From a virus: a stretch of 21,655 nucleotides of DNA. The position numbers and the translations under genes were made by a program. The notes under the pieces are model-generated. The model was not told the DNA's origin, searched no databases, and saw nothing but the letters and a program-made list of their open reading frames with translations. Location of the stretch: the IMG/VR virus record IMGVR_UViG_3300042197_001242, positions 1 to 21,655 of that record; one strand, given 5' to 3'. Shown piece after piece: positions 1-7,255 of the stretch (position 1 is its first letter; every line of letters starts with the position of its first letter).

Positions 1-11
1 GGAGGAAAAAA

Positions 12-449
12 ATGACTACCACGGTAGAACCTACTGTTGAATGGTCTCAAGACCAAATGGTAGAAGTAATTCTTAATGAACCTGATGACTTTCTGAAAGT
101 TCGTGAAACTTTGACACGCATCGGAGTTGCATCGAGAAAGGAGAAAAAACTGTATCAATCTTGCCATATTCTTCATAAGCAAGGTAGATACTTCATCGTT
201 CACTTTAAGGAACTATTTGCTCTTGACGGCAAGCACGCAAACTTGACTGTGAATGATGTTCAAAGACGTAATCGTATTGTTCGTCTTCTAGCTGATTGGG
301 GACTTATTACAGTTGTTAAAGAGGACAGCGTAACCGATATTGCACCACTCAATCAAATCAAAGTTCTTGCCTATAAGGACAAGGGAGATTGGATTTTGGA
401 GCAGAAGTATAATATTGGTAAAAAGGGCAAAGCAGTAGAAACCGAATAA
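12..449 (+). CDS. regA: RegA translational repressor
   Basis: This is the T4-family RegA protein, an RNA-binding repressor that blocks ribosome loading on many early phage mRNAs. The 145-residue product matches my memory of T4 RegA along its length: a segment containing DDFLKVRETLTRIG, then LYQSCHIL, then YFIVHFKE, then LADWGLI, and a C-terminal KYNIGK. It carries about 15 extra N-terminal residues compared with T4 RegA. An internal ATG at 57 would give a T4-length protein, but a GGAGG at 1-5 sits six bases before the ATG at 12, so I chose that start. In T4 regA lies between genes 62 and 43; here hsp20 and two small genes are inserted before 43. A strong terminator follows at 454-482. Confidence 0.95.
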   Translation: MTTTVEPTVEWSQDQMVEVILNEPDDFLKVRETLTRIGVASRKEKKLYQSCHILHKQGRYFIVHFKELFALDGKHANLTVNDVQRRNRIVRLLADWGLITVVKEDSVTDIAPLNQIKVLAYKDKGDWILEQKYNIGKKGKAVETE

Positions 450-453
450 AGAT

Positions 454-482
454 AAGCGGGTTTTCATCACCCGCTTTTTTTA
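454..482 (+). terminator. Intrinsic terminator after regA
   Basis: An 8-bp stem (454-461 with 469-476) has a 7-base loop and runs into a T tract. It starts five bases after the regA stop codon and would end transcripts arriving from the upstream clamp-loader/regA region. Confidence 0.9.
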
Positions 483-496
483 TAATAATGTATAAT
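481..496 (+). promoter_or_regulatory. Possible hsp20 promoter (-10 boxes only)
   Basis: Two overlapping-scale TATAAT hexamers lie at 481-486 and 491-496, immediately after the regA terminator. Neither has a good -35 at 16-18 nt, so the call rests on the -10 boxes and position. A start near 503 would place a small hairpin with a TTCG loop (about 505-520) at the 5' end of the hsp20 mRNA. Confidence 0.4.
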
Positions 497-556
497 TAGT
501 ATTGGATGCCTTCGGGGTCCACAAAACACAAACTCGCTTTTAAAGGAGCTACCATA

Positions 557-991
557 ATGACTAATCTTGCACGTTATACTGCTGCAGATCTTCCTACTTT
601 AATGGAAAAGATTACTCGCAACAGTATTGGAATGGATGAATATTTTGATCGTCTATTTCATCTACACGAGACAACTTCTAACTATCCTCCATATAATCTT
701 GTTCAAGTTAGTAATGTAGAATCAAGACTAGAACTTGCACTTGCCGGATTTAAAAAGAAAGAAGTTTATGTTTATACACAAGATGGAAAACTTTTTATTG
801 AAGGTCAAAAAGAAGATAAAGAAACAGAATCTAATTATCTTCACAAAGGTTTAGCACAAAGAAGTTTCAAGAGAGCATGGACACTCGCAGACGATACAGA
901 AGTCGCAGATGTATCCTTTGAAGACGGACTCCTCTCTATCAACTTGAAAAAGATTGTTCCTGACCATCATAAGCGTAAAGATTATCTATAA
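557..991 (+). CDS. hsp20: Hsp20-family small heat-shock protein
   Basis: This is an alpha-crystallin-type small heat-shock protein of 144 residues, of the kind commonly carried by cyanomyoviruses. Such proteins are ATP-independent holdase chaperones; a role in protecting phage or host proteins during infection is inferred. The N-terminal part ends in MDEYFDRLF, the typical entry to the family. The core follows: PPYNLVQ, then an ELALAGFKKKEV strand pair, then GKLFIEGQKE, then YLHKGLAQRSFKRAWTL, and a final DGLLSINLKK strand corresponding to the conserved GxLxI/L motif. I chose ATG 557 because AAAGGAGCT precedes it at 542-549. The longer frame from ATG 506 begins inside a leader hairpin and has no ribosome site. 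Its position between regA and gene 43 fits T4-like cyanophages. Confidence 0.9.
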   Translation: MTNLARYTAADLPTLMEKITRNSIGMDEYFDRLFHLHETTSNYPPYNLVQVSNVESRLELALAGFKKKEVYVYTQDGKLFIEGQKEDKETESNYLHKGLAQRSFKRAWTLADDTEVADVSFEDGLLSINLKKIVPDHHKRKDYL

Positions 992-994
992 ATA
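987..994 (+). promoter_or_regulatory. T4-type late promoter TATAAATA
   Basis: A perfect match to the T4 late promoter box overlaps the hsp20 stop codon. By T4 spacing, transcription would start near 1000. The next element is a terminator at 1023-1064, so this promoter would make only a very short RNA unless there is read-through. Confidence 0.55.
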
Positions 995-999
995 TAACT

Positions 1000-1064
1000 G
1001 AATATCGTCGGCGCTATGCCAAGGGAGGTAACTGGCAAAATCCAGTTGACACCTCCCATTTTTA
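1000..1064 (+). ncRNA. Candidate short late RNA, about 65 nt
   Basis: The stretch is bounded by a TATAAATA box (987-994) and a strong hairpin with a T tract (1023-1064), and holds no convincing reading frame. It has a small GGC/GCC hairpin at 1010-1020 before the terminator stem. This is inference only; it may simply be a leader that reads through into the next operon. Confidence 0.3.
1023..1064 (+). terminator. Terminator after hsp20, with an embedded -35 box
   Basis: The outer stem GGGAGGT/ACCTCCC (1023-1029 with 1051-1057) stacks on an inner stem AACTGG/CCAGTT (1030-1035 with 1042-1047). The loop is six bases, and a three-base GAC bulge lies on the 3' side at 1048-1050. Five Ts follow. 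The bulge is exactly what preserves the TTGACA of the next promoter. Confidence 0.85.
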
Positions 1065-1074
1065 TTGCTAGAAT
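1046..1074 (+). promoter_or_regulatory. Sigma-70-type early promoter for the gene 43 operon
   Basis: TTGACA at 1046-1051 and TAGAAT at 1069-1074 are separated by exactly 17 nt. The predicted start near 1081 gives a leader of about 15 nt before the first gene. The -35 lies in the 3' half of the preceding terminator stem. Confidence 0.8.
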
Positions 1075-1095
1075 AAATGGAGATTGAAGTGTATT

Positions 1096-1482
1096 ATGAC
1101 AATCAAATTAGTTCTTTTAAAGTCTGGTGAAGACATCATTTCTGATTTAACTGAAATGGTAGTTGGTGAAGAAGAAAATCGTGTCGTTGTTGGGTATTTT
1201 TTTAAAAAACCATGCATCGTTAAAATGAGAACGCCTTCACAAAATCTTCTAACTGAAGAAACTCAAGGTAATATCAGAAAGTCAAACTATGAGGTATCTT
1301 TGTTTCCATGGATGCCTCTTTCTAAAGAAGAAGTTATTCCAGTAACTGCTGATTGGGTAGTTACGCTTGTAGAACCAGTTGAAAAACTGAAAAATATGTA
1401 TATTGAGGATATTATCAATAATGAAACCATTAATAAAGTTGCTTCACCTAACCAACAATCAGATTCTAATCTCACAGATTGA
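1096..1482 (+). CDS. Small conserved cyanophage protein, Sm-like type (copy 1)
   Basis: This 128-residue protein has no sure function. It starts IKLVLLKSGEDIISDL, then has a strand ending KKPCIV, then LFPWMPLSKEEVIPV and a C-terminal ending of the form VVTLVEPVEKLKNMY. This strand pattern, with a conserved FPW segment, is typical of small proteins encoded near gene 43 in cyanomyoviruses. I recall that a protein of putative cyanophage origin was solved with an Sm-like (RNA-binding ring) fold, and this may belong to the same family; that is inference. The next gene is a clear shorter paralogue, overlapping by 62 nt. ATG 1096 is preferred over TTG 1084, which is too close to the GGAGA at 1079-1083. 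It is the first gene of the gene 43 operon. Confidence 0.8.
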   Translation: MTIKLVLLKSGEDIISDLTEMVVGEEENRVVVGYFFKKPCIVKMRTPSQNLLTEETQGNIRKSNYEVSLFPWMPLSKEEVIPVTADWVVTLVEPVEKLKNMYIEDIINNETINKVASPNQQSDSNLTD

Positions 1483-1693
1483 AGAAGTTGCTGCTGATAT
1501 TGGTGAACCAGACTGCAAACTAATCAAACCTTACGAAGTAAGTATAGTTGACAAAGAAAAAGTATTTTTATCTCCTTGGATGAATTCTTTTACTGAAGAA
1601 ACTACATTTAAAATTAGTTCTGATAAGATTTTAGCTCTTACCGAACCATCTCCCACCGTTCTTGGAAAATATGAGGACTTGATTAAAGAATGA
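1421..1693 (+). CDS. Small conserved cyanophage protein, Sm-like type (copy 2)
   Basis: A 90-residue paralogue of the preceding gene. Both share an N-terminal strand followed by IxSxIxE/IISDLxE, a central strand ending in a KP turn, the SPWM/FPWM segment, then KISSDKILALTEP versus PVTADWVVTLVEP, and a tyrosine-containing C-terminal helix. It lacks the long insertion of copy 1. The ATG at 1421 follows GAGG at 1405-1408. The gene overlaps its upstream paralogue and its stop overlaps the gene 43 start (ATGA), so the three are probably translationally coupled. Its function is unknown. If the Sm-like assignment holds, the pair could form a mixed ring, which is speculation. It is a small gene, but the homology to its neighbour makes it convincing. 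Confidence 0.8.
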   Translation: MKPLIKLLHLTNNQILISQIEEVAADIGEPDCKLIKPYEVSIVDKEKVFLSPWMNSFTEETTFKISSDKILALTEPSPTVLGKYEDLIKE

Positions 1694-4185
1694 GATTTTA
1701 CACTAATGTTCAGTTGATTGGAAATCAATTTTTGGTTCGTGGAGTAGAAGATGGTAAAAGATTTGAAAACAGAGATGAGTTTTTTCCAACTCTCTTTGTA
1801 AAGACTAAAAAAGATTCTAAGTATAGAACATTAAGTGGTGAAGCCGTAGAACCTATCAATCCCGGAACTGTAAGGGATTGTCGTGAGTTCTACAGAAAGT
1901 ATGATGAGATTGACGGATTTGAGATTTATGGGAACGACCGTTACATCTACCAGTATATTTCAGAGAAATATCCAGAGGATGAAATTAAGTTTGATATTAG
2001 TAAAATTAAACTTGTAACTCTGGATATTGAGGTTGCTTCTGAAGCAGGATTCCCTGATGTGGAGTCTTGCTCCGAAGAAATACTTGCAATCACGATACAG
2101 GACTATACAACTAAAGAGATTGTTACGTGGGGAGTTAGACCATTCAATAATAAACAAAGTAATGTAATCTATCATTACTGTCCAAGTGAATATGAACTTC
2201 TCAATCACTTTATTAACTATTGGATGATTGATGTTCCTGATGTTGTGACTGGTTGGAACGTTCAGTTGTATGATATTCCTTATATCTGCAAAAGACTTAA
2301 TCGTGTTCTTGGTGAGAAACTAATGAAGCGTTTTTCTAACTGGGGACTGGTAACAGAAGGAGAAACATTCATTCAAGGACGTAAGCACACTACCTTTGAT
2401 ATTGGTGGATTGACTCAACTTGATTATCTTGACCTCTATAAAAAGTTTACTTATAAGGCACAAGAATCTTATCGTTTGGATTACATCGCTGAAGTCGAAC
2501 TCGGACAGAAAAAACTAGATCACTCCGAGTTTGATACCTTCAAGGATTTCTATACTCAAGGTTGGCAAAAGTTTATTGAATACAACATCGTTGACGTAGA
2601 ACTTGTTGACCGTTTGGAAGACAAGATGAAACTGATTGAACTGGCACTTACGATGGCATACGATGCTAAAGTAAACTATGCCGATGTGTTTTATCAGGTT
2701 CGTATGTGGGACAATATTATCTACAACTATCTCAAGAAGCGTAATATTGTTATTCCTCCTAAGAACAAATCTCAGAAGAATGAAAAATATGCGGGTGCAT
2801 ATGTAAAAGAACCAATCCCAGGAAAGTATGATTGGGTTGTGAGTTTTGACTTGAACTCCCTTTACCCTCACTTGATTATGCAATACAATATCTCTCCAGA
2901 AACTTTGGTTGATGAAAAGCACCCAACAGTATCTGTAGATAAAGTGTTAAATGGAGAACTTACCTTTGAGTTGTATAAAGACTATGCGGTATGTGCTAAT
3001 GGTGCTATGTTCCGTAAAGACATTCGTGGATTTCTTCCCGAACTAATGGAAAAGATGTATCAGGATCGTGTCATCTTTAAAAAGAAGATGATTGACGCAA
3101 AGAAAGAGTATGAAAAAACCAAGAACAAGGAACTGGTCAAAGAGATCGCTAGATGTAATAACATTCAGATGGCAAAGAAGATTTCTTTGAACTCTGCTTA
3201 TGGTGCGATCGGTAATCAATACTTTAGGTATTACAAACTTGAAAATGCTGAGGCTATTACTCTATCTGGTCAAGTTTCTATTCGCTGGATTGAGAATAAG
3301 ATGAATCAGCATCTTAATAAGATTCTTAAAACGGATGGTGTTGACTATGTTATTGCTTCAGATACTGATTCTATCTATCTCAATCTGGGTCCTTTGGTTG
3401 AACGTGTATACAAAGGAAGAGAGAAAACTACTGAAAGCGTTGTTTCGTTCCTTGATAAGATCTGTCAAATGGAATTTGAAAAGTATATTGAAGGTTCTTA
3501 CAAAGAACTGGCTGAATATTTAAATGCATACGATCAAAAGATGCAAATGAAGCGTGAAAATATTGCTGATCGTGGTATCTGGACTGCGAAGAAGCGTTAT
3601 ATTCTTAACGTATGGGATAGTGAGGGTGTACGATATGAAGAACCTAAACTAAAAATGATGGGTATTGAGGCAGTTAAATCTTCCACTCCAGCACCTTGTC
3701 GTAAGATGATTAAAGATGCTCTCAAATTGATGATGAGTGGAACTGAAGATGAAGTGATTGACTTTATTGAAAATGCAAGAAAGAAGTTCAAATCTCTTCC
3801 TCCAGAACAAATTGCATTTCCACGTTCTGCGTCAGATGTGACAAAATATCAATCATCATCTAACATCTATGCCCCAAAAACTCCCATTCATATTCGTGGA
3901 GCACTTCTGTTTAATCATTACATCAAACAAAATAAACTAACAAATAAATACTCTCTTATTCAAAATGGGGAGAAAGTCAAGTTTATCTATTTGAAGAAAC
4001 CGAATAGTATTCATGAGAATATTATTTCTTTCATTCAAGAGTTTCCTAAGGAACTCAACCTTGACAAATATATAGACTATGACTTACAATTTGAGAAAGC
4101 ATTTCTAGAACCACTCAAGATCATCCTTGATGCGATTGGGTGGAAAGTAGAAAAGACTGTAAACCTTGAATCATTTTTTTCTTAA
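1690..4185 (+). CDS. 43: DNA polymerase gp43 (family B)
   Basis: Replicative phage DNA polymerase with 3'-5' proofreading, 831 residues (T4 gp43 is about 898). Exonuclease motifs are present: ExoI DIE at 112-114, ExoII with N190 and D195 in a TGWN...YDIPY context, and ExoIII Y298-x3-D302. Polymerase motif A is DLNSLYP at 387-393. Motif B has K497 and NSAYG at 501-505. Motif C is DTDS at 558-561. All catalytic aspartates look intact, and no intein, intron or split is visible. The C-terminal tail ends ESFFS, where T4-type polymerases contact the gp45 sliding clamp. The start ATG overlaps the stop of the upstream small gene in an ATGA arrangement, and its own stop overlaps the next ATG (TAATG), suggesting translational coupling. 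Confidence 0.98.
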   Translation: MRFYTNVQLIGNQFLVRGVEDGKRFENRDEFFPTLFVKTKKDSKYRTLSGEAVEPINPGTVRDCREFYRKYDEIDGFEIYGNDRYIYQYISEKYPEDEIKFDISKIKLVTLDIEVASEAGFPDVESCSEEILAITIQDYTTKEIVTWGVRPFNNKQSNVIYHYCPSEYELLNHFINYWMIDVPDVVTGWNVQLYDIPYICKRLNRVLGEKLMKRFSNWGLVTEGETFIQGRKHTTFDIGGLTQLDYLDLYKKFTYKAQESYRLDYIAEVELGQKKLDHSEFDTFKDFYTQGWQKFIEYNIVDVELVDRLEDKMKLIELALTMAYDAKVNYADVFYQVRMWDNIIYNYLKKRNIVIPPKNKSQKNEKYAGAYVKEPIPGKYDWVVSFDLNSLYPHLIMQYNISPETLVDEKHPTVSVDKVLNGELTFELYKDYAVCANGAMFRKDIRGFLPELMEKMYQDRVIFKKKMIDAKKEYEKTKNKELVKEIARCNNIQMAKKISLNSAYGAIGNQYFRYYKLENAEAITLSGQVSIRWIENKMNQHLNKILKTDGVDYVIASDTDSIYLNLGPLVERVYKGREKTTESVVSFLDKICQMEFEKYIEGSYKELAEYLNAYDQKMQMKRENIADRGIWTAKKRYILNVWDSEGVRYEEPKLKMMGIEAVKSSTPAPCRKMIKDALKLMMSGTEDEVIDFIENARKKFKSLPPEQIAFPRSASDVTKYQSSSNIYAPKTPIHIRGALLFNHYIKQNKLTNKYSLIQNGEKVKFIYLKKPNSIHENIISFIQEFPKELNLDKYIDYDLQFEKAFLEPLKIILDAIGWKVEKTVNLESFFS
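4061..4090 (+). promoter_or_regulatory. Possible sigma-70-type promoter in the end of gene 43
   Basis: TTGACA at 4061-4066 and TACAAT at 4085-4090 have an 18-nt spacer. It lies within coding sequence about 95 nt before the 54-aa gene that precedes uvsX. It would give uvsX and downstream genes a supply independent of gene 43. Confidence 0.5.
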
Positions 4186-4349
4186 TGGATTTACCTATTA
4201 ATGATGAAGAACTGAATACTATTGTAAGTGCTATGCATCTTGGTGGAGATGTAGCACTTTATCAAAAACTTAAACTGGTAAAAGAACTTAGAGAACAAGG
4301 TTTGCCTTATAAAAAAATACTTCGTGAAGAATACGGGATGGTAGCGTGA
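4185..4349 (+). CDS. 54-aa conserved-type small protein between 43 and uvsX
   Basis: A short frame of 54 residues beginning [10 protein letters not shown] and ending EEYGMVA. It exactly fills the gap between gene 43 and uvsX: its ATG overlaps the gene 43 stop (TAATG) and its TGA overlaps the uvsX ATG (TGATG). It is probably all-helical, with a pattern of leucines and lysines in the second half. I do not recognise a function. The perfect tiling between two core genes, the same strand and matching codon use support a real gene. It may act with UvsX or gp43, but that is only positional inference. Confidence 0.8.
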   Translation: MDLPINDEELNTIVSAMHLGGDVALYQKLKLVKELREQGLPYKKILREEYGMVA

Positions 4350-5353
4350 TGGATTTTCTTAAAGATATTGTAAAAGAGATTGGTGATGACTTCACAAAGT
4401 TAGCATCAGATATTGATGAAACGGAAACTTATGTTGATACGGGTTCATACATTTTTAATGCACTTGTTTCAGGTAGTGTATTTGGTGGTGTATCTGGGAA
4501 TAAGATTACTGCTATTGCTGGAGAGTCTTCTACTGGAAAGACTTTTTTCTCTCTCGCCGTGGTTAAGAACTTTCTTGATTCTAATCCCGATGGTTACTGT
4601 CTCTACTTTGATACTGAGGCTGCTATCACTAAATCTTTGATTGAATCCCGTGGAATTGATACTACTCGTCTCGTTGTTGTTAACGTTGTTACTATTGAGG
4701 AGTTTCGTACAAAGGCACTCAAAGCAGTAGATATGTATTTAAAGGCACCAGTAGAAGATCGCAAACCTTGTATGTTTGTATTAGATTCTCTGGGTATGCT
4801 TTCTACAACCAAAGAAATTACTGATGCTCTGAATGAAAAAGAAGTTCGGGATATGACTAAATCCCAACTCATCAAAGGTGCTTTCAGAATGCTTACACTC
4901 AAACTAGGTCAAGCAAATGTCCCACTTATTGTCACAAATCATACATACGATGTCATCGGAGCTTACGTACCAACAAAAGAAATGGGCGGAGGTTCTGGAC
5001 TCAAGTATGCAGCAAGTACGATCATCTATCTTAGCAAAAAGAAGGAAAAAGATGGAACAGAAGTGGTCGGCAATATTATCAAAGCTAAGACTGCTAAGTC
5101 GCGTTTGAGTAAGGAGAACAAGGATGTAGAGATTCGTCTTTTTTATGATGAGCGCGGTCTTGATCGTTACTATGGTCTTCTGGAACTTGGTGAGATTGGT
5201 GGACTTTGGAAGAATGTAGCAGGACGTTATGAGATGGATGGCAAAAAAATCTATGCCAAACAAATCCTAGCAAATCCTGAAGAGTATTTTACTCCAGAAG
5301 TGATGGAAAAACTTGATGAAATTGCAAGGCAAGAGTTTAGTTATGGGTCATGA
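4349..5353 (+). CDS. uvsX: UvsX RecA-like recombinase
   Basis: UvsX is the T4-type RecA/RAD51 homologue. It forms ATP-dependent filaments on single-stranded DNA and drives strand invasion for recombination-dependent replication and repair. The 334-residue protein has Walker A GESSTGKT at residues 58-65 and Walker [10 protein letters not shown] with D146. A loop-type glycine-rich stretch, [12 protein letters not shown], follows. The N-terminus ([12 protein letters not shown]) and overall order resemble T4 UvsX, which is longer (about 390 aa). I chose ATG 4349 over an in-frame GTG three bases upstream because it overlaps the previous stop in a TGATG arrangement. The gene overlaps the next start by four bases (ATGA), so it belongs to the replication operon. 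Confidence 0.96.
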   Translation: MDFLKDIVKEIGDDFTKLASDIDETETYVDTGSYIFNALVSGSVFGGVSGNKITAIAGESSTGKTFFSLAVVKNFLDSNPDGYCLYFDTEAAITKSLIESRGIDTTRLVVVNVVTIEEFRTKALKAVDMYLKAPVEDRKPCMFVLDSLGMLSTTKEITDALNEKEVRDMTKSQLIKGAFRMLTLKLGQANVPLIVTNHTYDVIGAYVPTKEMGGGSGLKYAASTIIYLSKKKEKDGTEVVGNIIKAKTAKSRLSKENKDVEIRLFYDERGLDRYYGLLELGEIGGLWKNVAGRYEMDGKKIYAKQILANPEEYFTPEVMEKLDEIARQEFSYGS

Positions 5354-5892
5354 TTAGGGTTATTAAAACTGCAATCAACGTAAGTAAAGTTATAGATCAA
5401 CTTAAAAAATATCCTCAGGACTGGGACCATCAGAAACATCTGAAGGATTCTCAGTCCTTAGTTGATAGAGGATTTGCCGACTTGCCAATAAGTGCTCTTC
5501 AACTTATAATGGGAGGAGTTAAGAAAAAAGACGACTTTGTTGGAGATTCCGAGATCAATATCAAAACTCCAGCTTATGAACATCACAGCGAAATAAGAAA
5601 AATAATCAGAAAGGAGTTTGGTAATAGAGAACTACATCGTTGTGGATTTCTTTCTCTTCCTGTTGATGAGATTGTTGGTGCTCATATTGATGAAGGAAGT
5701 TATTATCTAACAAGAGATAGATATCATCTTTCCATAATTGGAACATATCAGTATTTTTGTGGTGCTGATACTACGATTGTTGAACCCGGAACTCTTCTAT
5801 GGTTTAATAATAAACTACCTCATGGAACCGTGAATATCGGTGATGAGACAAGAATAACATTTGTATTTGACATGCCTCATGGACAAAGTTGA
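5350..5892 (+). CDS. 2-oxoglutarate/Fe(II) oxygenase-like protein (Asp/Asn hydroxylase type)
   Basis: A 180-residue protein with the hallmarks of non-haem iron, 2-oxoglutarate-dependent hydroxylases of the aspartyl/asparaginyl beta-hydroxylase group. The iron-binding HxD is H112-I-D114 and the distal histidine is H158 (LPHGTVN). R168, ten residues later, is suitably placed to bind the 2-oxoglutarate carboxylate, and a YHLSIIG strand lies between. Such enzymes hydroxylate proteins or small molecules; the substrate here is unknown. It sits between uvsX and 41, overlapping both genes (ATGA at 5350; 14 nt at the 3' end), so it is made early with the replisome. Cyanophages carry many 2OG-Fe(II) oxygenases, but their targets are mostly unknown. 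The fold assignment is fairly secure; the function is inferred. Confidence 0.8.
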   Translation: MIRVIKTAINVSKVIDQLKKYPQDWDHQKHLKDSQSLVDRGFADLPISALQLIMGGVKKKDDFVGDSEINIKTPAYEHHSEIRKIIRKEFGNRELHRCGFLSLPVDEIVGAHIDEGSYYLTRDRYHLSIIGTYQYFCGADTTIVEPGTLLWFNNKLPHGTVNIGDETRITFVFDMPHGQS

Positions 5893-7255
5893 AATTCTGA
5901 TCCTTCGCAATCTTCTTTATAATGAACAGTATCTTCGTAAAGTAGTACCTTTTATAAAATCTGAATATTTTGAAGATATAAATCAAAAGATTGTATTTGA
6001 AGAAATCTTAAAGTTTGTTCAGGAATATAATGAACCTGCAACAAAAGAAGTTCTTTGTATTGAAGTAGAAAAGCGTCAAGATATCAACGATACATCTTTT
6101 AAAGAAATCACCCAAATCATTAGTTATCTTGAAGATGTTCCAACAGAATTTAACTGGTTGGTCGATACTACTGAGAAGTGGTGTCGTGATCGTGCTATTT
6201 ACCTTGCTCTTATGGAATCAATCCATATTGCAGATGGTAAAGATGAAAAGAAAAATCGTGATAGTATTCCTAGTATTCTATCTGATGCCCTTGGAGTGTC
6301 TTTTGATACTCACATCGGACACGATTATCTGTTAGACTATGAATCACGTTATGAATCCTATCACAGAAAGGAAGAGAAAATTGAATTCGACCTTGAATAC
6401 TTTAACAAGATCACAAAAGGTGGTCTACCTAATAAGACTCTCAATATCGCTCTTGCTGGTACGGGTGTCGGAAAAAGTCTCTTTATGTGCCACGTGGCTG
6501 CTTCCGTCCTATTGCAAGGCAGGAACGTTTTGTACATCACTCTTGAAATGGCGGAGGAACGAATTGCTGAACGAATTGACGCGAACCTCCTGAATGTTCC
6601 TATTCAAGATATTGGCGAACTTCCTAAGCAGATGTTTGAAAGTAAGGTAACAAATCTTGCAAAGAAAACTCAGGGACAACTGATTATTAAAGAGTACCCA
6701 ACTGCCTCTGCTCACTCTGGACACTTTAAAGCACTTCTAAATGAACTTGCTTTGAAGAAATCATTTCGTCCAGATATTATCTTTATTGATTATCTGAATA
6801 TTTGCTCTTCTTCTAGATTCCGTGGCGGCAGTAACGTAAACTCATACACATTAGTTAAATCAATCGCAGAAGAACTTCGCGGTCTTGCCGTCGAGTTTAA
6901 TGTTCCAATCGTAAGTGCTACACAGACAACTCGTTCTGGTTATGGTTCTTCTGATGTGGAACTGACTGATACTTCTGAGAGTTTTGGTCTTCCTGCGACT
7001 GCTGACTTGATGTTTGCTTTGATTTCAACTGAAGATCTTGAAGGTCTTGGTCAAATTCTTGTAAAACAACTTAAAAATAGATATAATGACCCTACCATTC
7101 ACAAGCGTTTTGTGGTTGGTATTGATAGAGCTAAGATGCGTCTTTATGATTGCGAACAATCTGCTCAACAAGACATCCTTGACAACAGAAAGGATGAAGA
7201 GTATGATTATGAAGAAAAGAAACCTAAAAAAACATTTGAGGGATTTAAGTTTTGA
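5879..7255 (+). CDS. 41: Replicative helicase gp41 (DnaB-like)
   Basis: Hexameric 5'-3' replicative DNA helicase that partners primase gp61 in the T4-type primosome. The product is 458 residues (T4 gp41 about 475). An N-terminal helical domain (about 1-165) precedes a RecA-like motor. Walker A is GTGVGKS at residues 194-200, a TLEMAEERIAERIDAN segment follows, and Walker B-like IIFIDYLN comes later. A SATQTTRSGY stretch is the typical sensor region, and FKF ends the charged C-terminal tail. I chose ATG 5879 rather than the in-frame ATG 5861, since the product then begins [10 protein letters not shown] like family members and overlaps the oxygenase gene by only 14 nt. The gene ends in a TTGA overlap with mazG. 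Confidence 0.96.
   Translation: MDKVEILILRNLLYNEQYLRKVVPFIKSEYFEDINQKIVFEEILKFVQEYNEPATKEVLCIEVEKRQDINDTSFKEITQIISYLEDVPTEFNWLVDTTEKWCRDRAIYLALMESIHIADGKDEKKNRDSIPSILSDALGVSFDTHIGHDYLLDYESRYESYHRKEEKIEFDLEYFNKITKGGLPNKTLNIALAGTGVGKSLFMCHVAASVLLQGRNVLYITLEMAEERIAERIDANLLNVPIQDIGELPKQMFESKVTNLAKKTQGQLIIKEYPTASAHSGHFKALLNELALKKSFRPDIIFIDYLNICSSSRFRGGSNVNSYTLVKSIAEELRGLAVEFNVPIVSATQTTRSGYGSSDVELTDTSESFGLPATADLMFALISTEDLEGLGQILVKQLKNRYNDPTIHKRFVVGIDRAKMRLYDCEQSAQQDILDNRKDEEYDYEEKKPKKTFEGFKF
7179..7207 (+). promoter_or_regulatory. Sigma-70-type promoter inside the end of gene 41
   Basis: TTGACA at 7179-7184 and TATGAT at 7202-7207 have a 17-nt spacer. The predicted start near 7214 is about 38 nt before the mazG start codon, so mazG may have its own early promoter. 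Confidence 0.6.

Noticed and set aside
506-556. N-terminal extension of the hsp20 frame from ATG 506.
   Set aside because: That ATG lies in a TTCG-loop hairpin at the predicted transcript start and has no ribosome site. ATG 557 has AAAGGAG at the right distance.
2515-2922. A 135-codon open frame on the minus strand inside gene 43.
   Set aside because: It lies wholly antisense to catalytic parts of the polymerase, has no ribosome site or recognisable domain, and arises from codon bias of the + strand gene.
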